DNA of 64,000 nt from Streptomyces sp. NBC_00557 (GCF_036345995.1 NZ_CP107796.1:7936001-8000000), one strand, 5' to 3'. Counted from the stretch's first letter, positions 51,111-59,528 are shown. The notes: generated by a model not told the origin, from the letters alone. A program made the numbers and translations.

Positions 51111-51624
51111 ACGGGGCACCCGGTCCAGCCGACGGAAACAGAAGCCAGGTCACCGACCGGTACGTCGAGGCGATCAAGCTGCTGCCTGACTTGGGCAAGC
51201 CTGAAATCGCATGCCTCGAAGGCGCGGATCCCACAATGCATGCCTCCGTCCATGGTGTTACCTCACCGGGGACGCCGGTCCCGCCGCAACCGAATTCATG
51301 TGATGCGGTGGCACGCGAATGAACCCGGCCGGTTTCTTGTTGCTGGTCTGGCCGAGCCGATGTCCGGGCTGCTGCCGTGTTGCGCCCCGAAGCTGATCTC
51401 CGTGCGAAGTTCTTCCAACGCCTCGCGGGCCATAGCCGGGTCGGCGTGCAGGTCGGGGCGGGCATTGGACGCGCAGGTCGGCGGGCATGTCAGCGGGCAT
51501 TGGAGGGGCCTGGCCGCCTGCCTTTGCGGTCGGCGACACGGTTCCTGCCTCCCTGCTGACTGCGCGGTCTCTGCTGCCCGCCGCCGAGAGATGATCTCCG
51601 GGGCGCGCGGAGACCGCGGCCTGC
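51111..51624. other. Intergenic, no gene recognised
   Basis: About 510 bases, with a less GC-rich part at 51140-51330. A frame reading VTDRYVEAIKLLPDLGKPEIACLEG exists near 51148 but no family was recognised. It may be the relic of a lost gene. Confidence 0.4.
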
Positions 51625-52563
51625 TCAGAAGTCGTAGCAGACGTAGGTGCCCTCGGGCTGGCGGGCGATCCGTTCCGAGCCCCAGCAGTGGAGCATCGGC
51701 CCGACGCGGTACAGGACGGCGCCACCGGCCAGCAGGGCAAGGATGGCGAGCACGGCGGTCACGATCCGCATGACGGTCATCCGCCGCACGAGCCACCAGG
51801 CCCCGGCGACCGCAAGCGCGCCCAGCCCCAGCATGACGGCTGATACCGGGGCGGTGTTGTTCTGGATCCCGGGAAAGCGGTCCGGGTGTGTGGCGCGGTG
51901 GACGGCGGCGAAGGCGAAGAAGAACAACAGCAGCCCCAGCAGCAACAGCCCGGCGGAGCCGACCCCGCGGCCGACGGCCCGGCCCCGGCTCCGCGGACTT
52001 CCGGGCGCGTCGGCGGTATTCGCGCGCACGAGCCGCCGGTCGAGGACCGCCCGCAGCCGGGCCACACCCTCCGGGTCGGCCACGGCCCGCTTGGGCAGGA
52101 CGACGAAGCCGACGGCGGACTTGTCGGCGCTGAGCAGCACGAACAACTCTGGCGTCTCGACATAGCGCGAGTAGAGATGCCAGTCGAGGCTGACCGAACT
52201 GTGCGCGGTGGTGAGCCGGACCCCGGTGTCGTCGACCGTCCCGCAGACGTCTCCCTGTCGTTCGGCGAGCCGGTGGAGGCGGCGCGCCTGCAACCACGGC
52301 GCCGTAGCCATGAAGGCGACGAAGAACACCAGTCCCGCATACAGCGGCCACTGTGTGTGTGGGCGGCCTGAGCCGGCTGCCGACAACAGGGCGCCGACGA
52401 TCGTGACGCCCACCGTCCAGACCAGCATCACGCGCTGAAAGCGTCCCGCGCCGGTGCTCCTGGTGCGTGCTCGCAGCGCGGACGCCAGTTCGCCGACGGT
52501 CGGCCGGTAGGCCAGCTCCACCGGTCTCTCGGCGACCGCGTCCGTTTCCCGGCCCTCGGCCAT
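51625..52563 (-). CDS. YcxB-like membrane protein
   Basis: A 312-residue protein with four or more membrane helices (VMLVWTVGVTIVGALLS, YAGLVFFVAFMATAPWL, AGLLLLGLLLFFFAFAAVH, IVTAVLAILALLAGGAVLY). The middle (GTVDDTGVRLTTAHSSVSLDWHLYSRYVETPELFVLLSADKSAVGFVVLPKRAV) is the YcxB-like domain, whose role is unknown. Start ATG at 52563 follows GGGAGGGGA. Confidence 0.82.
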   Translation of the reverse strand: MAEGRETDAVAERPVELAYRPTVGELASALRARTRSTGAGRFQRVMLVWTVGVTIVGALLSAAGSGRPHTQWPLYAGLVFFVAFMATAPWLQARRLHRLAERQGDVCGTVDDTGVRLTTAHSSVSLDWHLYSRYVETPELFVLLSADKSAVGFVVLPKRAVADPEGVARLRAVLDRRLVRANTADAPGSPRSRGRAVGRGVGSAGLLLLGLLLFFFAFAAVHRATHPDRFPGIQNNTAPVSAVMLGLGALAVAGAWWLVRRMTVMRIVTAVLAILALLAGGAVLYRVGPMLHCWGSERIARQPEGTYVCYDF

Positions 52564-52723
52564 GTCCCCTCCCCGGTTCGATGATCAACCGGATCGTAGG
52601 CCCTTCTCAGCCACTTCGGCGACCTGGCGCGGCAGCACGTGACCCACGTGAAGCCTCTGATGCGAGCGGGCGACATGTTGGCAGAGCACTTCTAAGGGCT
52701 TCGTGCGCCTGCCCGGCCTCGTG

Positions 52724-52760
52724 GCTCTTACCCACTGGCGAAGCCCCGGTGGGTAAGAGC
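52724..52760. repeat. REP-like hairpin
   Basis: GCTCTTACCCAC (52724-52735) and GTGGGTAAGAGC (52749-52760) are perfect 12-base arms around a 13-base loop TGGCGAAGCCCCG. The loop core GGCGAAGCCC recurs at 53194-53203 on the other side of the sigma-factor remnant. Confidence 0.65.
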
Positions 52761-52783
52761 AACGCCGGGCTCAGCCCCAGGCC

Positions 52784-53185
52784 TTGCCGGCCCGTTCCTT
52801 GATGGTGCGGTTGATCCGGTTGAAGAAGTTGGTCAGCGCGCGACGCGAGGTGGTGCAAGCCTTCCTGGCTGCGGCCCGCGACGGCCGGTTCGATCAGTTG
52901 CTGCAGGTTCTCCACCCCGAAGTGAAGTTCACCGTTCACGCCGCGAACGGTAGCTTCGTCACGCTTGGGGCCACCGAAGTCGCCACCCGCGCCCGAGTGG
53001 CCGGCAGCGCCGCACGAGGACATGCTGCGTTCGTCAACGGCCGCCCCGGCGTCATCTCCTGGAGCGCAGACGGCACCCCGCTTTCCCTCCTCGTCTTCAC
53101 CGTCGCCGAGGGTCACATCACCGAGATCACCGCCGTGGTCGACCCGGCCGAACTCGCGCTCATGGACCTGCCGGACCCAGTGTGA
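52784..53185 (+). pseudogene. ECF41 sigma factor C-terminal (SnoaL-like) remnant
   Basis: From about 52840 the frame reads RREVVQAFLAAARDGRFDQLLQVLHPEVKFTVHAANGSFVTLGATEVATRARV...NGRPGVISWSADGTPLSLLVFTVAEGHITEITAVVDPAELALMDLPDPV, which is the SnoaL-like C-terminal extension of SigJ/ECF41 sigma factors. Sigma regions 2 and 4 are absent, and the break coincides with the upstream REP-like hairpin. A short product could in principle be made, but without the core it cannot act as a sigma factor. Confidence 0.7.
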
Positions 53186-53264
53186 CTTTTCTACCGGCGA
53201 AGCCCTCACGTACGGGAAGTGGTGCTGAGTTCCTGAATGTCTTCTCGCTCGGGACGTCCGCCCG

Positions 53265-53828
53265 TTATTGCGGTGCGATGGCTTTGATCCAGTCCTCGAC
53301 GGCGACCACGTCTGCCCACTGCGGGAACAGCTTTTCGGTGAGCATCCGGTGCACCTCCGGGTCGGTGTCGAGGCAGGCATCCGCCAGGACGGTGAGGCCG
53401 AAGTCCAGGTCGATGGCGTGCCACAGGGTGGACAGCACTACAGCGCTGGTGGCGATGCCGGTGAGAACAAGGCTGTCGATACCGCGAGCCCTGAGCACCA
53501 GGTCGAGGTCGCTGCCCGAGAACGCGCTCCCCCGCCTCTTCGTGACCACGACGTCGCCCTGCTGGGGAGCGACGTCGTCATGGATCGCGGTGCCAGGAGC
53601 CCCCTCGGTGAACAGGCCGGCCCGCACGGCGTTTGTCATCACCTTGTTGCGGGGGCTGACTTCTGGGTCGCCCGGCCGTAGCTCGAGCACCACGTAGATC
53701 ACGGTGATACCTGCAGCCCGGGCACCGTCGATCGCCCTGCGCAAGCGCTGCAGATATCCGGAACCGTCATCGGCGATGGCCACGACGTCCCGTTGGACGT
53801 CCATCACCAGAAGTGCGCTGTTCGCCAT
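53265..53828 (-). CDS. Isochorismatase-like hydrolase lacking the usual Cys
   Basis: A 187-residue isochorismatase fold protein. The Asp (LLVMDVQRDVV) and Lys (VVVTKRRGSAFSGSDLD) of the triad are present. The usual nucleophile region reads GIATSAVVLSTLWHAIDLDF, with no Cys. Proteins of this subgroup are often annotated as cysteine hydrolases, but activity is uncertain. The cis-peptide region GIATS is kept. ATG at 53828 follows AAGGGA. Confidence 0.85.
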   Translation of the reverse strand: MANSALLVMDVQRDVVAIADDGSGYLQRLRRAIDGARAAGITVIYVVLELRPGDPEVSPRNKVMTNAVRAGLFTEGAPGTAIHDDVAPQQGDVVVTKRRGSAFSGSDLDLVLRARGIDSLVLTGIATSAVVLSTLWHAIDLDFGLTVLADACLDTDPEVHRMLTEKLFPQWADVVAVEDWIKAIAPQ

Positions 53829-54018
53829 GCTCGCCGTCCCTTCTCCGTGGGGAAACAGGAGCAAGTCTGGTGGCTCTACCGTGTTGCCGTGGAGGTTTCG
53901 GCGATCTTCGCAGCGTCACGCCGGAGTGCCCCTACGACCGCTGTCGTTTCTCGTCGGCCCTGTCTCGCCCCGTGATCACCAAGTGCTGTCCAAACCCGGT
54001 GACAAGCGGTGTCGCCCG

Positions 54019-54975
54019 TCAGTTACGAAGCCGGTCGGGGTCCGACACCGTGACCCGTGATGGTGTGTGCCGGGGGAGTCCGGTCATGTGGCGCTGGCCG
54101 CGGGGGGCTACGCGGGCGAGTGCGCCGATCTCCAACGCGGTCCACAGGGCGCCGTCGGGGCCGAGGGCGATGCCGTGAGGTTCGCAGTGGGGGGTGGGCA
54201 GGTCGTGGGCGGTGAAGGAGCCGTCGGGGGTGACCGTGCCGACACGGTTGCCGGCCCATTCGGTGAACCAGGGGGTCCCGTGTCCGTCGACGGTGACGGC
54301 GTGCGGCCGTGCGGTGCGGTCCGGCAGCGGGAACTCGGTGATCCGTCCGTCAGGAGTGATCCGTCCGATCTGGCCGGCGGCGATCTCGACGAACCACACC
54401 GCGTTGTCGGGCCCTGCGGCGATCCCGACCGGCCCCGCCGCCTGCGTCGGCAGATGATGCAGGGTGACCGCTCCGTCCATGCCGATCCTGCCGATGGCGT
54501 TCGCCTGGTTGAGGGTGAACCACATCCCGCCGTCGTCACCGGCGGTGATCGCTGAGGGGAACGCGCCGGTGACCGGGAGCGGGAACTCGGTGATGCGGCC
54601 ATCGACCGTGATGCGGCCAATGCGGTCCGCCGCGGTCTCGGTGAACCACAGCGCGCCGTCGGGACCCGACGCGATGCCGAACGGTCCGCAGCCGGGGGTG
54701 GGCACGCGGAACTCGTCGATGACGCCGTGGGTGGTGATCCGCCCGATCCGGTCGGCCCGGTACTCGGTGAACCACAGGGCGCCGTCGGGGCCGGGAGTGA
54801 TGACGCTCGGTCCGCAAGTGGGGTCGAGCAGGTGGCTCGTCGGCTCCTCGCCGGGCACGAGCCGACCGATCCGGCCGCTGTGGACGAGGGTGAACCACAG
54901 CGCGCCGTCCGATCCCGTCGCGAGGGCGTAGGGTCCGGCTGCGCTGTCGGACACCGTGTGCTCCTCGATGGACAC
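54019..54975 (-). CDS. vgb: Virginiamycin B lyase-like beta-propeller (Vgb)
   Basis: About 318 residues made of seven repeats of about 42 residues with the signature GPDGALWFTE...IGRI, the seven-bladed propeller of streptogramin B lyase. Vgb opens the ring of streptogramin B antibiotics with Mg2+. Key His and Glu are plausible in RPHAVTVDGHGTPWFTEW. GTG at 54975 begins just before the first blade (SDSAAGPYALATGSDGALWFTLV). The frame stays open upstream into an acetyltransferase remnant, so the true start is uncertain. Many Vgb-like proteins have unknown substrates. Confidence 0.82.
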   Translation of the reverse strand: MSIEEHTVSDSAAGPYALATGSDGALWFTLVHSGRIGRLVPGEEPTSHLLDPTCGPSVITPGPDGALWFTEYRADRIGRITTHGVIDEFRVPTPGCGPFGIASGPDGALWFTETAADRIGRITVDGRITEFPLPVTGAFPSAITAGDDGGMWFTLNQANAIGRIGMDGAVTLHHLPTQAAGPVGIAAGPDNAVWFVEIAAGQIGRITPDGRITEFPLPDRTARPHAVTVDGHGTPWFTEWAGNRVGTVTPDGSFTAHDLPTPHCEPHGIALGPDGALWTALEIGALARVAPRGQRHMTGLPRHTPSRVTVSDPDRLRN

Positions 54976-55340
54976 CTGGGTCAAAACGGCTCCCAAATCG
55001 TGTTCGGTGGCGAGGCCGACGGGCCGGTCCCACCACACGGCGTGCTGCAGTCGCTCGATGCCGACGTCGTCGCAGCGTGCCGAATCGGGCTGACCTGGTT
55101 CCCGCCGACGATCGTACGGCGGGACATCGGCGGTGACCACGGCGCCGGCCGCGGTGAGGGCGCCGGCGCCTGCTTCGGCGCGGATGCCGGGCACGACCGC
55201 CACCTCGCGAACCAATGAGACGTCATTGCCGATGACCGTGTCACCGCCGCTGAGCATGGAGGAGAAGATGTCCCGGGTTTCCTCGGCACAGCGGCTGCCG
55301 AACATGCTGAACGGGAGCATGGACACGCCCATCCTCGCCT
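54976..55340 (-). pseudogene. Vat/CatB-type acetyltransferase remnant
   Basis: Upstream of and in frame with vgb, the reading MLPFSMFGSRCAEETRDIFSSMLSGGDTVIGNDVSLVREVAVVPGI...GALTAAGAVVTADVPPY...AVWWDRPVGLATEH is recognisably the left-handed beta-helix xenobiotic acetyltransferase family (Vat, CatB), but the N-terminal third is lost and local stretches (after VPPY) no longer match, suggesting compensating frameshifts. No stop separates it from vgb. Confidence 0.6.
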
Positions 55341-55405
55341 CGGCGTGGTGTATCTGGCCCACCTGACCCGGATGTCCCGCGTCCCGCCGCCGGAGAGGGG
55401 TCCGG

Positions 55406-56548
55406 TCAGCAGTAAAGGTTGCCGCCGGGGCTGACGCCGAGAATCGACGCGAACCGCTGATAGGCGTCCACGCGGCTCTGCACCTGGGCGGGGTTCTTGC
55501 CGTCACACTCCAGGGAACCGTTGATGGAGCGGATGGTCTGCCCGAAGCCGGCCTGGTTCACCATGGCGTTGTGCGGGGTCATGCTGCCGGGGCCGGACTG
55601 GGTGTTCCAGTACCACAGGCCGGTCTTCCAGGCGACGGAGGCGTCGTTCTGCACCAGCCAGGGGTTGTCGAGGAGGTCGATTCCCAGGGCGTCGCCGGCG
55701 GCCTTGTAGTTGAAGTTCCAGCTGAGCTGGAGGGGGCCACGGCCGTAGTACGCGGCTTGGCCGGCCGGGCAGCCGTACGACTGGCTCCAGTCGCAGTATG
55801 TGGGGTAGTTGGCGGTGTTCTGCTCGACCACGTACACCAACCCGCCTGTCTCGTGGCTGACATTGGCGAGGAAGGCAGCGGCCTCCTGCTTCTTCACGGT
55901 GTCGCTTCCGGTGTTGGCGAAGGCCGGATAGGCACCGAGGGCCTGGACGAGGCCGCTGTAGGTGTAGAAGCTGTTCCGGTTCGGGAACATCTGGTTGAAC
56001 TGGGCCTCGGAGACGACGAATCCGGACGAGGTGCTGCTGCCGCTGCTCGCCGGAGCGTTCCACTTCTGGTTCGCTGCGCCGGTGCAGCTCCAGATCTGCA
56101 GACGTGTGCCGTTGGCGCTGCTGTTGTCCCGCACGTCGAGGCACTTGTTCGCGGCCGGGTTGACGATGTCATGAGCCGATGTGACCACCCACTGCTGGTT
56201 GGGCCCTCCCGAACAGTCCCACAGCTGGACGGCCGCGCCGTCGGCCGTGCCGCGGTCGACGACGTCCAGACACTTGCCGAGGGCCCGAAGAGTTCCGTCA
56301 CCAGGGTTGGACCACTGCTGGGCAGCGGTGCCGTTGCAGTCGTAGAGCTGCACCGCTGTGCCGTTCGCGCTGCCGGCGCCGGCCACGTCGATGCACTTCC
56401 CGGCGAGTCCGGTGATCTGGCCGTCGGCAGCGTGGGCCGGCGCGGGGGTGAAGAGTGCGGCGAGCACGGCGGCGACGGCGGCCCCGGCCGCGACTCGGCC
56501 GAAGCCCATGCGTCTGGGGAAGTGCCGTATGACGTGGGGGGTGGACAT
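55406..56548 (-). CDS. Secreted GH19 chitinase with ricin-type lectin domain
   Basis: A 380-residue secreted enzyme. Signal peptide (about residues 1-41, ending PAHA-A). Ricin-type carbohydrate-binding domain with three QxW motifs (AQQW, NQQW, NQKW) at about 43-165. GH19 catalytic domain at about 178-380 with the acid Glu in NVSHETGG, second Glu in VYVVEQNT, and GRGPLQLSWNFNYK. It hydrolyses fungal or insect chitin. ATG at 56548 follows AGGAG. Twelve GGGTGAC repeats lie 29 bases upstream. Confidence 0.95.
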   Translation of the reverse strand: MSTPHVIRHFPRRMGFGRVAAGAAVAAVLAALFTPAPAHAADGQITGLAGKCIDVAGAGSANGTAVQLYDCNGTAAQQWSNPGDGTLRALGKCLDVVDRGTADGAAVQLWDCSGGPNQQWVVTSAHDIVNPAANKCLDVRDNSSANGTRLQIWSCTGAANQKWNAPASSGSSTSSGFVVSEAQFNQMFPNRNSFYTYSGLVQALGAYPAFANTGSDTVKKQEAAAFLANVSHETGGLVYVVEQNTANYPTYCDWSQSYGCPAGQAAYYGRGPLQLSWNFNYKAAGDALGIDLLDNPWLVQNDASVAWKTGLWYWNTQSGPGSMTPHNAMVNQAGFGQTIRSINGSLECDGKNPAQVQSRVDAYQRFASILGVSPGGNLYC

Positions 56549-56576
56549 ACGAAGATCGCTCCTGGTCGTGTCGTCT

Positions 56577-56660
56577 GGGTGACGGGTGACGGGTGACGGG
56601 TGACGGGTGACGGGTGACGGGTGACGGGTGACGGGTGACGGGTGACGGGTGACGGGTGAC
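56577..56660. repeat. GGGTGAC heptanucleotide tandem array (12 copies)
   Basis: Twelve perfect copies of GGGTGAC, 84 bases, in the 5' leader/promoter of the chitinase gene, followed by a run of seven G. The plus strand has thirteen G-tracts spaced by TGAC and could form G-quadruplexes. Confidence 0.95.
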
Positions 56661-56778
56661 GGGGGGGACGGGCTAGAGGGGTGATGGGCGACGCGTGCCG
56701 GTGAGGGCTGACGGTCGTATGGCGTGGACGCACGAGATCGAGCGCGACTGCCTTGGCGACGTGTCGTGAACGGCGTCC

Positions 56779-57222
56779 TCAGCCCAGGACTTGCTGGGTG
56801 ACGACGATGTGACCGGCGTCAGGGTCAAGGCTTCCGCCGAGCCGGGCGAAGGCTCCGTCGGTCAGGTCGAGGCACTTGGGTTCCTGAGGCGTCTGGACAA
56901 AGGTGCCCCGGTCGTTGATGCGTACGGTCAGCGACCTGCCGTTCGCGACGTTGGTGACCTGGACACGGGTGCCGAACGGCAGCTGCGGCTGGCGGCTGAG
57001 AGAAGTCGCGGCGGTGTCCGCGTTGTTGTCGAAGAGTTCCCCGTCGGCGGTGAGGGCGCCCGGTGGCTGGGGGCCGTAGTGCGTGGCCCAGCACTGATCG
57101 GCTGCCTTCTGAGGGGCGGCCAGTGCGGTGGAGGCCGGCGGAAGACAGGCCGAGAGCGCGAGCGCGGCCACGACGAGGCTGCGCCGTAACGCGGTGTGAG
57201 GTATGGGGGAGTGTCCGGCCAT
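56779..57222 (-). CDS. RlpA-like double-psi beta-barrel lipoprotein
   Basis: A 147-residue exported protein. The N-terminal signal has lipobox-like LSAC. The rest is a double-psi beta-barrel of the RlpA/expansin kind (CWATHYGPQPPGALTADGELFDNNADTAATSLSRQPQLPFGTRVQVTNVANGRSLTVRINDRGTF, with the DRG motif). Members act on or bind peptidoglycan or cellulose-like walls. No clear ribosome site precedes ATG at 57222. It stands between the chitinase and glucanase genes. Confidence 0.85.
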   Translation of the reverse strand: MAGHSPIPHTALRRSLVVAALALSACLPPASTALAAPQKAADQCWATHYGPQPPGALTADGELFDNNADTAATSLSRQPQLPFGTRVQVTNVANGRSLTVRINDRGTFVQTPQEPKCLDLTDGAFARLGGSLDPDAGHIVVTQQVLG

Positions 57223-57593
57223 GGGGGACGATCACAGCCTTTCGGAAACAAGGAGGCACAAGGACGACGCACGAGCCCAACTGGCTTTAGGGCTGGTTGC
57301 GTTCGTGAAACCCGTCGGCCGGAACCTAGAAGGTCTGTACCAGACAGGTCAAGTGATGAACGATGAGGAGGGCTTGGGATCGGCCAACTGAACGGCTCCC
57401 GAAGAGGCCGGGCGGTTCTGGACGCGGCTCCGTCGTCCAAGACGCAGGTGCACCGTTTTGTGCCGGTGAACTCCACTGGTTTCGCGTTCAGTTGTTGACG
57501 CCATGCAGAGGCGGGAGTACAAACCCCGAGAGCGCTCTCACACCTGCTGTTCCTCCAACCCCCCGCACGCCCACCCGGCATCCGGAGACTCCT
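57223..57593. other. Divergent promoter region of RlpA-like and glucanase genes
   Basis: About 370 bases, less GC-rich than average. It contains GGTCTGTACCAGAC at 57332-57345. A 56-codon frame (57221-57391) overlaps it but has no domain and is not called. Confidence 0.5.
57332..57345. promoter_or_regulatory. DasR-site-like dyad
   Basis: GGTCTGTACCAGAC shares GGTCT-N2-ACCA with the known DasR operator form (ACTGGTCTAGACCACT) that controls chitin genes in Streptomyces. It lies about 250 bases before the glucanase start and 110 from the RlpA-like start. Match is partial. Confidence 0.4.
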
Positions 57594-58952
57594 ATGCAGA
57601 CCTCCGCAAGTGCGCTCTCCCGCAGACCAGCCACCGATGTGGCCCGCTCCCGCACGGCTCTAGCCCTGGTGATCGCCGTGCTCGCAGCCTGCTTCCTCGC
57701 CTTGGCGCCCTCGCCCGCACGGGCGGCCGACCAACTGCTCTCCCAGGGGCGGCCCGCCACCGCGTCCTCCACCGAGAACGCGTCCTTCCCCGCCGCCGCA
57801 GCGGTTGACGGCAACCCCGGCACCCGCTGGTCCTCGGCCTTCGCCGATCCCCAATGGCTGCAGGTGGACCTGGGCTCCGTCCAGCAGATCACCCGGGTCA
57901 CCCTCACCTGGGAGGCCGCCTACGCCAAGGCCTACCAGATACAGACCTCCACCGACGGGGCCAACTGGACGACCGTCTACTCCACCACCAACGCCACGGG
58001 CGGCACCCAGAATCCGACCGTCACCGGCAGTGGCCGATACGTGCGCCTCTACGGGACCGCCCGGGCCACTCAATACGGCTATTCCCTCTGGGAGTTCCAG
58101 ATCTACGGTCCCGGCGGCGGTACCACTCCGCCCGACGACTTCTGGGGCAGCACCAGCGACATCCCGCCCGCGCAGAACGCCGTAGAGGTGAAGATCCTCA
58201 ACCGCACCAACGGCAAGTACCCCGACAGCCAGGTCTACTGGAGCTTCAACGGCCAGACGCACTCCATCGCCGAACAGCCCTACCTCGACATGCCGGCGAA
58301 CTCCGCAGGCCGCATGTACTTCTACCTGGGCTCGCCCAACAGCCCTTACTACGACTTCATCGAGTTCACGGTCGGCAACAACGTCTTCAACGGCAACACC
58401 ACACGCGTCGACGCCTTCGGTCTCAAACTCGCGATGCGGCTGCACACCAAGGACGGCTACGACGTCGAGGTCGGCGAGAACCGGCAGACCTTCGCCGAGG
58501 ACCGCGCCACCACCTTCCAGCGCTTCATCGACGCGGTCCCGACCCCGTTCAAGGTACTGGCCCAGACCCAGGCCCCGTACCGCATCATCGCCCCCGGCAG
58601 CGACCCGAGCTTCCGCGCGGGCGGGGCCAACGCCAACTACTTCACCTCCTATGCCCAGTCCGTCGGCGTGAACGCGGCCACCTCCGACATCTTCGGCTGC
58701 GCCGCCTCCCTGGCCGGTAACCCGGACATGTGTGCGGCCCTCAACCGTCACGTGGCCACGCTGCCGGCCTCTCAGCAGGCCGACCCGAGTCAGTACTACA
58801 AAGCCGCCCCGGCGAACTACTACGCCAAGTTCTGGCACGACAACGCCATCAACAACCTCGCCTACGGCTTCCCCTACGACGACGTGGCGGGGCAGTCCTC
58901 CTTCATCTCCCACAGCAATCCGCAGTGGCTGCTGGTCGCCGTCGGCTGGTAA
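57594..58952 (+). CDS. Secreted beta-1,3-glucanase (GH64-like) with discoidin domain
   Basis: A 452-residue secreted protein. Signal peptide about 1-44 (ARA-A). F5/8 type C (CBM32-like) domain at about 47-178 (GRPATASSTENASFPAAAAVDGNPGTRWSSAFADPQWLQVDLG...YGYSLWEFQIYG). The rest (about 195-452) resembles GH64 laminaripentaose-type beta-1,3-glucanases: VEVKILNRTNGKYPDSQVYWSF, SAGRMYFYLGSPNSPYYDFIEFTV, NAINNLAYGFPYDD. ATG at 57594 follows GGAG. With the chitinase it would attack fungal walls. Confidence 0.88.
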   Translation: MQTSASALSRRPATDVARSRTALALVIAVLAACFLALAPSPARAADQLLSQGRPATASSTENASFPAAAAVDGNPGTRWSSAFADPQWLQVDLGSVQQITRVTLTWEAAYAKAYQIQTSTDGANWTTVYSTTNATGGTQNPTVTGSGRYVRLYGTARATQYGYSLWEFQIYGPGGGTTPPDDFWGSTSDIPPAQNAVEVKILNRTNGKYPDSQVYWSFNGQTHSIAEQPYLDMPANSAGRMYFYLGSPNSPYYDFIEFTVGNNVFNGNTTRVDAFGLKLAMRLHTKDGYDVEVGENRQTFAEDRATTFQRFIDAVPTPFKVLAQTQAPYRIIAPGSDPSFRAGGANANYFTSYAQSVGVNAATSDIFGCAASLAGNPDMCAALNRHVATLPASQQADPSQYYKAAPANYYAKFWHDNAINNLAYGFPYDDVAGQSSFISHSNPQWLLVAVGW

Positions 58953-59300
58953 CCACCCACGCGTGAAGAGTCGTTGAGCGCGGCTGACCGCGGCTGAGGG
59001 GCCGGGTGACGATCGAACGCGATCACCGGCCTCTCACCGTGGCCGGCGCGGGTGCGGTGGCGCGGCAGCTGGACGAGAAGCAGTGCGGCTTGGACGACGG
59101 CCCGTGCGTTCGAGAGCGCTGATATCAGCGCGTTGCGCTCCGTGGCCGCAACAGGCCGCCGGAGCCATCTCCGTCCACCGGCCGGGCCGGCCTGTCGGTC
59201 CTGGCCGCCTTCCTGGGAAGCCGGGGGAATGACGGCCAAGGCGCGGGGCACACGGGTCCGTGTACAGGTCATGTTGATTACGGGACCAGGGAGACTTGCG
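58953..59300. other. Intergenic, no gene recognised
   Basis: About 350 bases between the glucanase and DUF5133 genes. No gene, terminator or repeat could be supported. It ends with AGGGAGAC, the ribosome site of the next gene. Confidence 0.4.
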
Positions 59301-59528
59301 ATGCTCATGGCACACCCCGCGGTACTGACGAACCTCATCGAGCAGTACGAGACCCTGCGGATCCTGCATGCCGAGAACGGCAGCCCCGAGGTGCGCCAGC
59401 GCATGGACGACATCGCCTACACACTGTGCGTGTCGACCGGCACCCGGGACATTGATGCAGCGCTCATCGCCGCCCGCCACCGGTTGCCCGGCGCCCGCCC
59501 GCAGGACGATTCCCTTCTCACCGCCTGA
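59301..59528 (+). CDS. DUF5133 protein
   Basis: A 75-residue protein of the Streptomyces DUF5133 family (MLMAHPAVLTNLIEQYETLRILHAENGSPEVRQRMDDIAYTLCVSTGTRDIDAALIAARHRLPGARPQDDSLL), helical, function unknown. ATG at 59301 follows AGGGAGAC. Length is typical for the family. Confidence 0.85.
   Translation: MLMAHPAVLTNLIEQYETLRILHAENGSPEVRQRMDDIAYTLCVSTGTRDIDAALIAARHRLPGARPQDDSLLTA

Noticed and set aside
56577..56660. CRISPR array
   Set aside because: The array is a contiguous 7-base tandem repeat with no spacers and no cas genes nearby.
57221..57391. 56-codon plus-strand frame between the RlpA-like and glucanase genes
   Set aside because: No ribosome site or domain, and it overlaps the presumed promoter region.
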